Positions 33,242 to 44,779 of a stretch of DNA of 64,000 nt are shown piece by piece (position 1 is the stretch's first letter; every line of letters starts with the position of its first letter). The position numbers and the translations under genes are program-made. The DNA comes from Gymnopus androsaceus JB14. Lineage: Eukaryota > Basidiomycota > Agaricomycetes > Agaricales > Omphalotaceae. The DNA lies in contig ML769460.1 in the NCBI GenBank assembly GCA_009733575.1, positions 176,203 to 240,202 on the forward strand, written 5' to 3'. The notes beneath the pieces were generated by a model, which saw only the letters and a list, made by a program, of their open reading frames with translations, had not been told where the DNA came from and did not search any database.

Positions 33242-34083
33242 GTGAGTTTATCTATCGTGTAGAAAGATCCTTCAATAATTTGCAATTCGTCAAACTAGCT
33301 CTCAACCAACTTTTGATTCAATAAATCTGCAAACGGTGTAAGCATCACTTTAAAAGTGAACTCTGCCATATATAATTCATAGCGTGATCTAGGAACGTTG
33401 TTAGCACCACTTCCACATCCTCCTCCACCTTCACTTCCCTTTCTTTGACAACTGCATCGTCTACCCAAATGTATCAAACATCAGACACTCCCTCCAGCTC
33501 TAAGGGCTCGTCCATACCGACTAACGGAGCTTTAGCCACCAAAAATCCAAAACCAAACTTGATAGCTATCATACTTTCAGTCATTTTCGCGACAATCCTC
33601 TCCATTCTTCTTCTATTGGCTGCAGCTATACTGATATGTCGCCGGCGCCGACGCCGTTTGAATTCTACAGCGTCCGCTGATCCAAGCGAAAGCAGTACTA
33701 TTGCACAACAATGGTACAACTCTTCGCGCTTCAAATGGGACTTGCAAGGAAGTGCACCTGGAGATAGCGCTACACCTTCCGGGACCGTTTGGGATACAGG
33801 GACACTGTCATATTTCTCAACTTTGGCACCCTCCGACTCTGTATCCCGATTCGTCTCTACAAAGAACACGACGACGAGGTGGCACGATTTGAAACTAGGA
33901 TACCGAGGAGGATTGTTTGAAAAGATTTCAGCAAGTGGAACTGGTAGTACTGGTGCAAATATGGAGAGTGAGAAGAATCACCACGGAACGACTGCGGTAG
34001 ATGGAATGCACGTCGGAGATCTTGTGCCAGTGGTACGGTTACTTCAGCTACCGCCACGAACTCTTCTACAGAGTCGTAATTAG

Positions 34084-34898
34084 ATATTTTATAGTATTTT
34101 TCTTTATACGTGCTCAGCGGAGTGGGAATCAGAGTATCAGTGGCACCTTTGGTGGATAGGCTTCAAATCCCCCACTTATCACGAAGTTGCTGCTAAGTAT
34201 GATGATTTTGCATTTGGATTAGATTTTTTTAACGTATTGTCCGTCACGTTGTCGCCTAGGGCCGCAGCGCTTAAACATTAGCGTGCATCGCGGTTTGTTT
34301 TCTGCTCTTCCACGTTCCAACCTTCCAACTTCTCTCTCTTAGTCACGTCTGACCACCATCAGAATTTCTTTTGGTGGTTGGCGCGTGCACGGAATCTTTG
34401 AATGATGACTCGGAGAACTCCAGTACGAGATTGGGCATAGGAGGTCGGAAATAGAAGAGTAGGCGGGGATCAGATTCGGGAGGGGATGGGACTCGTGGGA
34501 GAGGCTTATTGGAGGAGGCACACTGGGATTTGGTGGGCAAGATGGGGCCTAAAAGAGTCAGACGGGATAGAGAGTCGAGACGGAGGCGGTGGGGCACCCC
34601 TATTTCTATTTCTACTCCTACATTTCTATTTCTACTCCTACATATGAATGTTTAAACTTCAATGACAAGCGACCGGTTATGGGGGCTGTTCCACATATCC
34701 CTAATCCTAGATCTACTGGGTTCTGGATGACCGACGGAGTCAGTGTCCGCAAAAAAGATCATCAAATGACACAGGGCCTTGACGTTCGAACGGTCACAAC
34801 GCAGGCTATCTAACAGAACTCTCTCCTTTTCTGACGATCGTTACAAAAATAAGCTAATTTTCAGTACAACAAATAGATTTCGACTTTGGCTTTTCCAG
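34084..34898. other. Spacer between copies B and C with a 2x21-bp repeat
   Basis: The first 70 bases match the sequence downstream of copy A. After that no gene is supported. A perfect 2 x 21-bp tandem (TTTCTATTTCTACTCCTACA-type) lies at 34602-34643. Minus-strand open frames at 34339-34597 are Ser/Pro-rich and look fortuitous. Confidence 0.4.
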
Positions 34899-37087
34899 TT
34901 CATGAGTTTCACGTCCTTATGCAAGCCGACTAGATTACGCCCTCTGTCCTTCACGCAGATTCTCATTCTGATGCTCTGAACTCTCTGGTGATATGTTTGG
35001 AACATTTCTGTTAAATGCATGGTACGCATTACCGGTCATTCAAATTCCATCTCGATATCTAGGTGGTTCGTAAGACAATACGATGGATGCGTATTCAGAT
35101 GAACAACTGATCAGAGATCGTAACCCACAACTTCGAAACAGAGCTGAGCAATGAGTTCGGGATTAATGCTTATGGTGGTGTCCTGTCTACCAACTGGTGA
35201 GGCTTTGTATCTCAAGGATCTGACATTGACTAGATCGACGTACAACATCATAAGTAGCTTGCTTCCTGCCTTCCATCTCATTCTTTTGGTACCCCACCGA
35301 CAACTCTCTTTTCTCTCCATAATGTTTTCACTAGCCTGGTGAGCTGATATCCCTTCAATTGAGCATCCTTCTAACACATCAATAGGCTGCTGTATTCAGT
35401 TCTTCTTTCGCATAGTATTCACACAACTTTGTCTGCAAGGATTAGTGCTACCACAAGAGATGCTTCCCCTACGGTGACAGGGACCTGGGTCCTTGAGCCA
35501 GAAGATCCCCCACAAGCGAGTCAGGGTCAATTGCACTGAGCGATGAACCCAGTGGTGGTGCCAAATTAAAAGGCAACTCAACAGACAACCCCCAACAAAT
35601 GTCTACAGAAATGGTAAAACTCACCACAACCTCTACCGGGTATGTTTTGATACAATTTGCATCGTCTGTGCCTTTAATAATTTTGTTCAGGACACACCGT
35701 CTACAAATCGTACTACCATCACCCTCGAGCCTCAAACTGTGAGCATAAGACTTATCTTAGAATCCCATTGTATCTGAAGCTTTAATGGACAATCGGTAGA
35801 GCGAGCAGCTCAAATTTTGATGTAGCGAATTTGGATACAACGGGACCAGAGAAACTTGAGTCTAAGTGAGTGCTCATGATTCATCTGGTACTAGCTGGAA
35901 ATCGATTAAGCTTCTTTAGCCATGACTCGGCGAAAATTCATCCTCAGGATCAGAGTGAGTGTTTGTCTAGTAATGCTGGCTGGTAAATGATATAAGTAAA
36001 CTTTTTTAGCGATAACTCCTCGGATGGGGACAGTGCCACAGAGTGAGCGTTCATGTACCACTAACTGGTAATTGATACAAGTAAAATTTTTTAGCGATAA
36101 CTCCTCGGATGGGGACAGTGTCGCAGAGTGAGTGTTCATGTACCACTAACTGGTAATTGATTCAGTAGATTCTTAGCATACTCCTCGTGGACAGTCTCAG
36201 AGTGAGTGCTCATTAATACAACGTAATTGATTCAAGTAGACTTCTCTCCTCGAAACACAGTACATCGCTTTCTACTAAATCCACATCCCAAACGAGCTCA
36301 TCCATTTCGTCCAACGCTGAATCTCACGATTCCATTTTGAGGAGGTGAGCTTATCTATCGTGTAGAAAGATCCTTCAATAATTAACACACACTGGCAATT
36401 TGTCAAACTAGCTCTCAACCAACTTTTGATTCAATAAATCTGCAAACGGTGTAAGCGTCACTTTAAAAAGTGAACTCTGCCGTATATAATTCATAGCGTG
36501 ATCTAGGAACGTTGCTAGCACCACTTTCACATCCTCCTCCACCTTCACTTCCCTTTCTTTGACAACTGCACTGTCTACCCAAAACATCAGACACTCCCTC
36601 CGGCTCTACAGGCGGCTCGCCCATACCGACTGATGGAGCTTTAGCCGCCGAAAAACCGAATTTGATAGCTATCATACTTTCAGTCATTTTCGCGACAATC
36701 CTCTTCATTGTTCTTCTATTGGCTGCACTTGTACTGCTACTACGTCGCCGACGCCGACACTGTTCAAAGTCTACGGTGTCCTTAAATCCAAGCGACGAGG
36801 TTGAGCCTTTTAGAGAATATACTGGCGATTATAATATCGGCCTTGGGATACCATCCCGTAGGTGGCCAGTACCAGCGCCGACATCGAGGCGTATGAAAAA
36901 AACCGCTCCTATTGTCCTGTCCTATCAGCAGCCTCACGAAAGCCGCATGCGTAATGATGGCAATTCGGAGTACAGTGATGATCAGGATACCGGATTCAGA
37001 CTTCCTGTTGAAGTGCAGACTCAAACTAATTTAGACCATCAGGAAGTAGTAGTGGATCTTCCACCTGAATACTCTTCAGTAGTATAG
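34899..37087 (+). pseudogene. Membrane protein copy C, degenerate with a different tail
   Basis: Upstream homology to copy B begins near 34905. The start is at 35332 with the same 17-nt exon 1 (35332-35348). Exon 2 keeps the GTWVL segment, but a deletion and frame change give an early stop near 35540. Micro-exons at about 36010-36045 and 36094-36127 keep the NSSDGDS peptide, and a following unit (about 36175-36200) is eroded. The terminal exon (frame 36662-37087) has the conserved membrane helix IAIILSVIFATILFIVLLL and an Arg-rich stop-transfer. It then continues into a tail unrelated to those of copies A and B, ending DLPPEYSSVV (a PPxY motif of the kind bound by WW domains). Probably a non-functional paralogue, or the donor of an alternative tail. 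Confidence 0.55.
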
Positions 37088-37640
37088 GGTTTCGGAAATG
37101 TCATTGAAGCAGATTGCCGTGGACTCCAAGTGGCTGGGGATGATCATTGATACATCTGGAAATTGCTTCGCGACTACAGTAGCCTACATAGGTTGGGTAG
37201 CTCCTGTAGTCGCGTAGCATGGTCCCCTGCTACATAGATCACTGTAGACTACTGTAGACTGTTGTAAGCGAGCAGATCCCATTCAATTTCAGGGCTTGTA
37301 GGATCCTGATGCAATAATCCAATATTCTATGATTTCTGTCATTGAATTCACCACTCCTGTTTTCCGTCATCTGTGCAGAGAATTCAAATTTGAGTATACT
37401 GCGTAGTACATTCTATGTAGTCGGAAATACGAAAAAATGCAGGTCTCAAAGATGGAAACCAGGAGTGGAACACTGAGTATAACAGAGAGTACTTACAATA
37501 ATTTCTAGAAAACTCAAGAATTGAAGGAAAGTGTAGTTTAACTCACAAGGAATGCTGTTTTGCTGTTTGTTGCCGGAATGCACTCTGGGAGGAGCAAGGT
37601 GGATGGGGGAGCGATAGAGTCGAAGTGGAAAAATGTTTGA
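37088..37640. other. Spacer with a small hairpin
   Basis: No gene supported. CGCGACTACAG near 37170 is matched by CTGTAGTCGCG near 37210, an imperfect hairpin in a stretch rich in TACTGTAG words. Minus-strand frames to 37709 have no recognisable motif. Confidence 0.35.
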
Positions 37641-38432
37641 AGTCAAACTTAAGTATTCCGAGTCAACTTTTTGCGTAGCATGCAGTCTCTTAATTGGGCA
37701 AAGTGTCAATCTGACTTGGAGACTTGGTCATTCAAACAGGGACATGAGGGCTAACGCCCAAAATGGACATTATACTTCCCGCATGTATGTGGGTTTTGGA
37801 GAAAATAATCTTCTTGGATGCTCCAATTTGCAAGGTTCCGCAGGTTGCTCTACAGCATCCTATGCAAACTACATCCTATGCAAACTACATAGAGCCCTGT
37901 AGAGCCTGGCTTCTATGGAGATCTACAGAGGTCTACAGCCACAGAAATGTGTTACCAGATGGACTAAAGTGACTATCTTTTTGTTATCATGCCTTGTCCT
38001 TTTAAGCAATGAGAGTCTGAAATACTACTATTTTTTTTTGAAAAATGAATAGGTAATAGGATATACCTGTAAATATGGCCGTAAACCCGTAAGAATACCG
38101 TAACTGTACCATAAAAGGTCATGAACTATTCTTTACGTTTACGGCTACGGTCCGCATCAGCAAAACCTGTATCAACTGGGACCCTCTGGGAGCGCTGGCA
38201 AGTGCTTGCCGGGACTATCGAGTCCTGTCCAGTGCTCCCAGAGGGTCCCAGTCAATACAGGTTTTGCTGATGCGTGAGGTACCCATAAAGTACCATAAAT
38301 TATATGGCCATACCATAAATTACATGGCCGTAACCATATACGTTATGGTGGGGATCCCTATGGTGCAAATCACTTAGTTTTGCACAGTGGTATACTACTG
38401 ATAGTGTATAAATATTGCTTATCTCTCTGACA
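37641..38432. repeat. CpG-poor nested repeats including a 118-bp foldback element
   Basis: A foldback element occupies 38155-38272, starting CATCAGCAAAACCTG and ending with its reverse complement. Its inner arms (GGGACCCTCTGGGAGC) also pair with the GCTCCCAGAGGGTCCC arm. It sits inside an older palindromic region built of TACCATAAA/ATGGCCGTAA words (38040-38340). No gene is supported in this interval. Confidence 0.65.
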
Positions 38433-39252
38433 GAATTAAAGCACCTATAGGAAGGTATGTTTCTGTCAGAGGGGTAAGCTGTAGTGTTCCAGGAAAAAAG
38501 ATGAACTTCTCACATCAGAAAAAACTGTTTTGGGCCCAGGAGGATCCAAGGTCGCCTAGTCCTCTTAGGCAACCTGAGGCATCCTAGTTGGCCCAGGATA
38601 AAGGGCAAAACTTTGGACACCTCAGGTATCCTAGTCATCCTAGGTGTCCTGGGACATCCTGAGACATCCTAGGACATCCTGGGATGCCCTGAGGGTATTC
38701 TGGGGCATCATCGATTCAGGAGAAGGAAGAGATTATAAAGGCTTTTGGATTCTCGCATTGTGGTCACTTTTACAACTGTCCTAATGGGCATCCCTTTGTT
38801 ATTACGGAGGTAAGCAACTGGTGTTTTTGCGAAATGTAACAACTTGACTGACAAAAATCAAAGTGCGGAGGAGCCATGGAAGCTAGCTTATGGTAAATAC
38901 TTAATCTCTCAATCGGAGTACAGAAGCTAATACTTAGTTCCATAGCCCAGAATGTGGAGAACAAATTGGAGGTCAAGATCATAACCTCAATACTTCAAAT
39001 TTTCGTGCAAGAGAGCTCGGGGATCGCGCAGGGCGAGCGGGTGCTGAAAGAAGTCCTTGGGCATGGGCCCGGGATGCATACTTAGTTTGACTCTTTTTCT
39101 ATGCAATGTTGTTTATCATTTTGTTTGTTATAAATGCAGTATTGACATATGTACAATACCTGGTCAGTTTAGAATATACATACTTCATCACCAATCTCAG
39201 CATCTACAGTTTTGCAGTTTTGCAGGAATTTGCGACAGCCGGCCGGGGATCC
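38433..39252 (+). pseudogene. Block A: foldback arm plus orphan RZ-finger end of the helicase
   Basis: 38513-38706 is one arm of the CATCAGAAAAAACTG foldback family. From about 38715 the sequence is a copy of the helicase C-terminus at 17395-17767 (CPNGHPF, then CGGAMEASL and CPECGEQIGG across the same two introns) and its 3' flank, ending abruptly at GGATCC (39247-39252). The block has no start codon or upstream helicase, so it cannot be an independent gene as it stands. It is repeated at 43265-44040. Confidence 0.65.
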
Positions 39253-40000
39253 CAATAGTCAATGTAGGCCTAATACATTGGCCCCTGTAATTTACTGTCT
39301 GTCCGCATTACATTATCCCCCATACCTTGTTGCATTACAATGGCTTTACTGCGACCTGTCCCCATTCCTTAGCAACTCTCATTTCCGATACAAGTTGCTT
39401 ACAATTGTACATAGGCAAACTCATATATTTACACTACATTCACAAATAATGTACTGTACCATTTCGATCACTTCGTTGGGGCCCTTGTGACCTGTGACCA
39501 ACAAAACGAAATTTCACAGCTTGTCCCACATCACATCAGTCAGTAACAAATTTTTTTTTGATTTTTGCATGCGCCCTCTGGGTGCCTAACCCAATTTAGT
39601 AGGAATTTTTTGTAAAATATTTGTTTTGTCACAGGTCCCACCAATCCCAAATGAAATCTAAATTCATTCAGTTGGTCACAGGTCACACCCTCAAATGAAG
39701 TGCTCGAAATGGTACAGTATGCCTTATGGCAGAGAGTGTGAGCAAAGTAACTTGTCAGGCTAACTTGTCCCATTCAATCAAGTTAACTTGTTTTTTCCCA
39801 TGCTTGCAAGATTAACTTGCTGAGACTCGGCAAAATGTAACTAACTTGTATTTTACTAGCAACTTAAATTAACATATGATTTAGACATTATGAGTGTAAT
39901 CTTGCTACTATATGACATCTTATTGTAGATCCTATACCATAACAGCTGTATACGGTCTATACCGATGGCTGAACAGTACAGTTACATGTAAGACTATACT
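39251..40000. repeat. Repeat B (first copy), with an internal inverted-repeat element
   Basis: About 750 bp starting CCCAATAGTCAATGTAGG and ending AAGACTATACT, repeated directly at 42515-43264. Inside it, TACTGTACCATTTCGA at 39452 is matched by its reverse complement ending at 39719, an inverted-repeat element of about 268 bp with arms of about 50 bp that include TGTGACCTGTGACCAA. The rest has several AACTTG words. Confidence 0.65.
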
Positions 40001-42514
40001 ATATACTACTATGCTGTAAATCAATGTCCTGAGTGCACGGCATCTGAATCTATTGAGTCGGAGCTACCTTAAGTACACTAGTGGAAACTAACACTGAATT
40101 ACCAAAAGTCTCAATGAATGTAGTAAGTACAGGTGTTTGTAGGGCCTTGATAATACGGTATACAGTAAGTACTCCCTGCCTATAACACTGGGGCCATATA
40201 CACAATGCCAATAATGTATAAAGCTACTATGAACATAGTTTAAGTATCCCCCTTTGCATGTAAGTAATACTGTGATAGATATAACCTACTTTGGCTACCG
40301 ATGTTGAACTTCTTGACCTTACATGTAAGTGAAGAAGAACTCAACTTGGAATTCAGTATCACTAAAATTCAACTCTTAAGTGATGTATTGTGACTATACC
40401 TACAAATCAGCTACAAAAGACAGATCATCTCAGTAGAATATGTATGTATGCTATTCAATATCGACCTGATACTTATGTAAAGTATGATGGGATTAATCTC
40501 AGATATCTGCCGCAGGTTCAATGGAAGTCATATCATCATCTCTGTGCTTTGCGGTTACCTCTGAGTGTGACCAAAGTAACTCATCAGGCTTACTTGTTTT
40601 TCCCGTGCTTGCGAAATTAACTTGCCGTGACTCAGTAAAATGTAACTAGCTTGCACTTTCATAGCAATTTAAATCAACTTATTTTTAAAGATTATTTGAG
40701 CATTTCACTCACTGTCAGTGATACTATCAGTGAATACCTATACTTACTGTGTGTTGTACACTGTTGCCCCAATGTATCATTGAATCTGCATTGAGTTTTT
40801 GGTGTTGGATTGCATAAGAATAAATGCTACTGATACAAGATCCAGTTATGCTCAGCTTGTATCTAGGCTCCGAACCATCTATGTATGCATGTAAAGATGA
40901 CTGTCAATGCAGGACTGCTGCCATAACATGGAGAAAAATTTCTCCCTCAGTATGGTACAGGTACACAACAGTGATGCATATGTTGTCATTATTGTCCCAT
41001 ACATGATCATATCAATGACTGTCATTATGTGGGTGAAAATAATGTTGAATTTCAATCACAATATGGATGGTATGCAACCCATTGTCCAGCCATTGCCATA
41101 CTGTCTCGGTCTTTGGATTCAACAGCACACATTATTTGCATCAAACTTCCACACCCATACATGCTGATGCTTAAAATAAATGTAGCAATTTCACCCTTAC
41201 CCTCACCTCCACCAACTTCCTGCTCACTCCCATGAGCATAGATGTATTGTGTTGCTCCGCATTTAACCCCCCCGGACCTCAAAGAATCGACCTTTACATG
41301 CATACATAGAGGTTTGAGTCTTATTTCTGATTATATACCAAAAATTCTCCGTTATTAGCTTCTTCAGTATGTACTTATAAGCATGTACAGCTTGTACTAT
41401 AAGTCCGTTGAATCAATGCTGTTTGTGATCCTTAAACCTGGTTCCTAATGAGAAATCCCTCCCAAGATACTTATATATATGGGTGCCAGCCAATGCTGCA
41501 CATTTCAATTCAAAAAACCGCAAAATACATACACATGTAATAACAGGCCACCTGGACTGTATACCTGCAGAATTGTAACTTAATACAGGTTGCTCCAGAC
41601 TCATCACTCATCACCTGCTTGCAACTGCATGAAGTTGTTAAATTATCATTGAATTTCTTGTGCTCAGACTATGTAAGGATCAGGAATGAACAGAACATGT
41701 CACGCACAACATTAGATGTGTTATATTGGTTCAAACTTGCAAGATATACGCGAACTTGTCATTAACTTGGGCCATCAAAAATTTCAAACTCCGCTAACTT
41801 GTGCTAACTTGGCCGAAGTTTGCCGTTATAAATACATTTCAAACAACAATAAATTTATCATTTTTGCTGCATATATGCAACCTATCACCCCAGAAGTACT
41901 TTATAAAGTCCTCTATAAACGTTTCACACTATTTCCATGAGTAGTACATAGGTGTATTGACAGTATTGCCGTGCAATATTTCTGAGTATTGAAGTACAGT
42001 GAGCATGATCACTTCCTCAGCAGAGCTTCCTGTTCCCTACAGGATGCTTAGGCGGTCATTCAGAGCTAGAAAGGACATGTAGATACCTCTGTATGCATTG
42101 ATTAACATGGATATTTTTGATCAATACAATGATGACAGTGATGATCAACCTTGTAAACACAACTATCATGCTTGCGGAGTGATGCCAGTGAGACTTAGAC
42201 CCTTAACTTAGTGCTAGACAGCCTTAGAATGATTTTACAATGATCAAGTTAGACAAGTTAGTGTTATGACCCAGCCCCCCTACACTTTTTCCAACTAATA
42301 ACTACCCACAACTACTGGGTTATCTTATCTCACAACTATCAACAATCAGTTCCAGTCATGTGGATACACTTACATACAGCTGGCAATAGCCTCCCCATAG
42401 CCTTCACTGGCTGTACCACAGCCTACTGAGGCTGTATACATGGCCACACCATAGCCTTCACTGGCTGTACCTATAGCCACACCATAGCCTCCAAGGGCTA
42501 TTCGGCTCGGGGTT
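40001..42514. other. Segment C between the B repeats, CpG-poor, no gene
   Basis: 2.5 kb without a supportable gene. 40565-40682 is a third, partial, diverged copy of the AACTTG-rich end of repeat B, and 41735-41830 has another cluster of AACTTG words. 42383-42500 holds CATAGCCTTCACTGGCTGTACC twice (42397 and 42450) in a tandem-like block. A TGTTATGACCCAGC stretch at 42262 looks like an LTR start, but no matching end was found. Confidence 0.45.
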
Positions 42515-43264
42515 CCCAATAGTCAATGTAGGCCTAATACATTGGCCCCTGTAATTACTGTCTGTCGCATTACATTATCCCCATACCTTGTTGCATACAA
42601 TGGCTTTACTGCGACCTGTCCCCATTCCTTAGCAACTCTCATTTCCGATACAAGTTGCTTACAATTGTACATAGGCAAACTCATATATTACACTACATTT
42701 CACAAATAATGTACTGTACCATTTCGATCACTTCGTTGGGCCTTGTGACCTGTGGACCAAAAAACGAAATTTTCACAGCTTGTCCCACATCACATCAGTC
42801 AGTAACAAATTTTTTTTTTGATTTTTGCATGCGCCCTCTGGGTGCCTAACCCAATTTAGTAGGAATTTTTTGTAAAATATTTGTTTTGTCACAGGGTCCC
42901 AGCCAATCCCAAATGAAATCTAAATTCATTCAATTTGGTCACAGGTCACACCCTCAAATGAAGTGCTCGAAATGGTACAGTAATGCTTATGGCAGAGAGT
43001 GTGAGCAAAGTAACTTGTCAGGCTAACTTGTCCATTCAATCAAGTTAACTTTTTTTCCCATTGCTTGCAAGATTAACTTGCTGAGACTCGGCAAAATGTA
43101 ACTAAACTTGTATTTTACTAGCAACTTAAATTAACATATGATTTAGACATTATGAGTGTAATCTTGCTATATATGACATCTTATTGTAGATCCTATATAC
43201 CATAACAGCTGTATACGGTCATATACGATGGCCTGAACAGTACAGTTACATGTAAGACTATACT
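42515..43264. repeat. Repeat B' (second copy)
   Basis: Matches 39251-40000 over its whole length, including the internal inverted-repeat element (42712-42982). The differences I can see are dominated by single-base gains and losses, for example CTGTAATTTACTG versus CTGTAATTACTG and TTATCCCCCATACC versus TTATCCCCATACC. Confidence 0.7.
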
Positions 43265-44779
43265 GAATTAAAGCACTATAGGGAGTATGTTTTCTGTCAG
43301 AGGGTAAGCTGTAGTGTTCCAGGAAAAAAGATGAACTTCTCACATCAGAAAAAACTGTTTTGGGCCCAGGAGGATCCAAGTCACCTAGTCCTCTTAGGCA
43401 ACCTGAGGCATCCTAGTTGGCCAGGATAAAGGGCAAAACTTTGGACACCTCAGGTATCCTAGTCATCCTAGGTGGTCCTGGGACATCCTGAGATCCTGGG
43501 ATTCCGGCATCATCGATTCAGGAGAAGAAGAGATTATAAGAGGCTTTTGGATTCTCGCATTGTGGTCACTTTACAACTGTCCTAATGGGCATCCCTTTGT
43601 TATTACAGAGGTAAGCAACTGGTGTTTTTGCAAAATGTAACAACTTGACTGACGAAATCAAAGTGCGGAGGAGCCATGGAAGCTAGCTTATGGTAAGTAC
43701 TTATTCTCTGAATCGGAGTACAGAAGCTAATCATTAGTTCCATAGCCAGAATGTGGAGAACAAATCGGAGGTCAAGATCATAACCTCAAATTCTCGTGCA
43801 AGAGAGCTCGAGGATCGCGCAGGGCGAGCGGGTGTTGAAAGAAGTCCTTGGCATGGGCCCGGACGCGTACTTAGTTTGACTCTTTTTCTATGCAATGTTG
43901 TTTATCATTTTGTTCGTTATAAATGTAGTATCGGCATATGTACAATACCTGGTCAATTTAGAATATACATACTTCATCACCAATCTCAGCATCTACGGTT
44001 TTGCGGTTTCGCAGGAATTTGCGACAGCCGGCGGGGATCCAAAATTCCATTTTCCTCGAAAATGCTCCGAAAGTTTTCCTCTCTCTCAAAAGAGGCCTTG
44101 GCGAGCACGATACCCTCAGAAGATTCGAACTTCGGTTTAGCACGTCACCATTCACCCCGGGACTAATGCAAAGCCATCACGGTCCCTTCCGGTCTTGCCG
44201 GCGTGCGTATGCTTTCGCGGATGGGAGAGAAAACGCCAACAAAATTTTGTCTCCAGCTGAACCATCAAAGGCAGTAAGCTGTAGATTCGTCCTGCAGTGC
44301 CTAACGGGAGCTCCTATATTCGGTTTTGTCATCCTGTAAGGCTCGTTCGAAGGATTGGCGAGGCGGAGGCTCACAGAATAGCCTGAGGTTTCTTCGAGTA
44401 ACAAAGCTTCTTTCACCGATTGTGTTGGTAGTCTATTGAAGCTTCGTCCGGTTGAAACTGAAGTTTGCAGCAATTTACTAAAAGAAGCTTGTAGTGCACG
44501 GATAAAGAAGAACCACTCAATTCCGATATCACTATAGTACACCACAAAGGCTCTTAGTCGAGAAACGATGCGATCGAATCCCACGAGAACAAAGCGATCT
44601 CTAACGCATTCCTTTCATCAACAGTCTTCAACCTGATATTATCTTCGATTCATCCCTCTCCAGCGCGTCTGGTTGATAATTTATCAACCGAAGTCGAAAA
44701 GGCGGGCGAATCAGCTTACCTTCCAACATCGGATTCGGCATTTCTACCCGTTTCAACAGCATTCACGCCTTGAGCAATC
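43265..44779 (+). pseudogene. Block A' and the intergenic region before F-box copy 2
   Basis: 43265-44040 repeats block A (foldback arm from 43343, then the orphan RZ-finger end of the helicase with CPNGHPF and CGGAMEASL). Unlike block A it continues without a break into the 17930-18450-type intergenic sequence, so this copy keeps the ancestral link to the F-box-like gene. A segment at about 44350-44570 is absent from the copy 1 locus. Confidence 0.6.

Larger units (their letters stand above)
22103..34083 (+). pseudogene. Membrane protein copy B, split by the Ty3/gypsy insertion
   Basis: Paralogue of copy A in opposite orientation. Exon 1 is 22103-22119 and the intron 22120-22166. Exon 2 begins at 22167 and is cut at 22237, just after the predicted signal peptide, by a 10.2-kb LTR element; it resumes at 32431 with the same extracellular domain (GTWVLQKGDPPQ). 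Stalk micro-exons are at 32880-32915, 32971-33003 and 33055-33087 (36, 33 and 33 nt), followed by a Ser-rich exon at 33140-33241. The terminal exon 33393-34083 has the membrane helix (from about residue IAIILSVIFATIL), a CRRRRRR stop-transfer and a tail like that of copy A. The last 17 residues are out of register with copy A because of a 1-nt difference near 34030. Without the insertion the exon structure would match copy A almost exon for exon. Confidence 0.65.
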
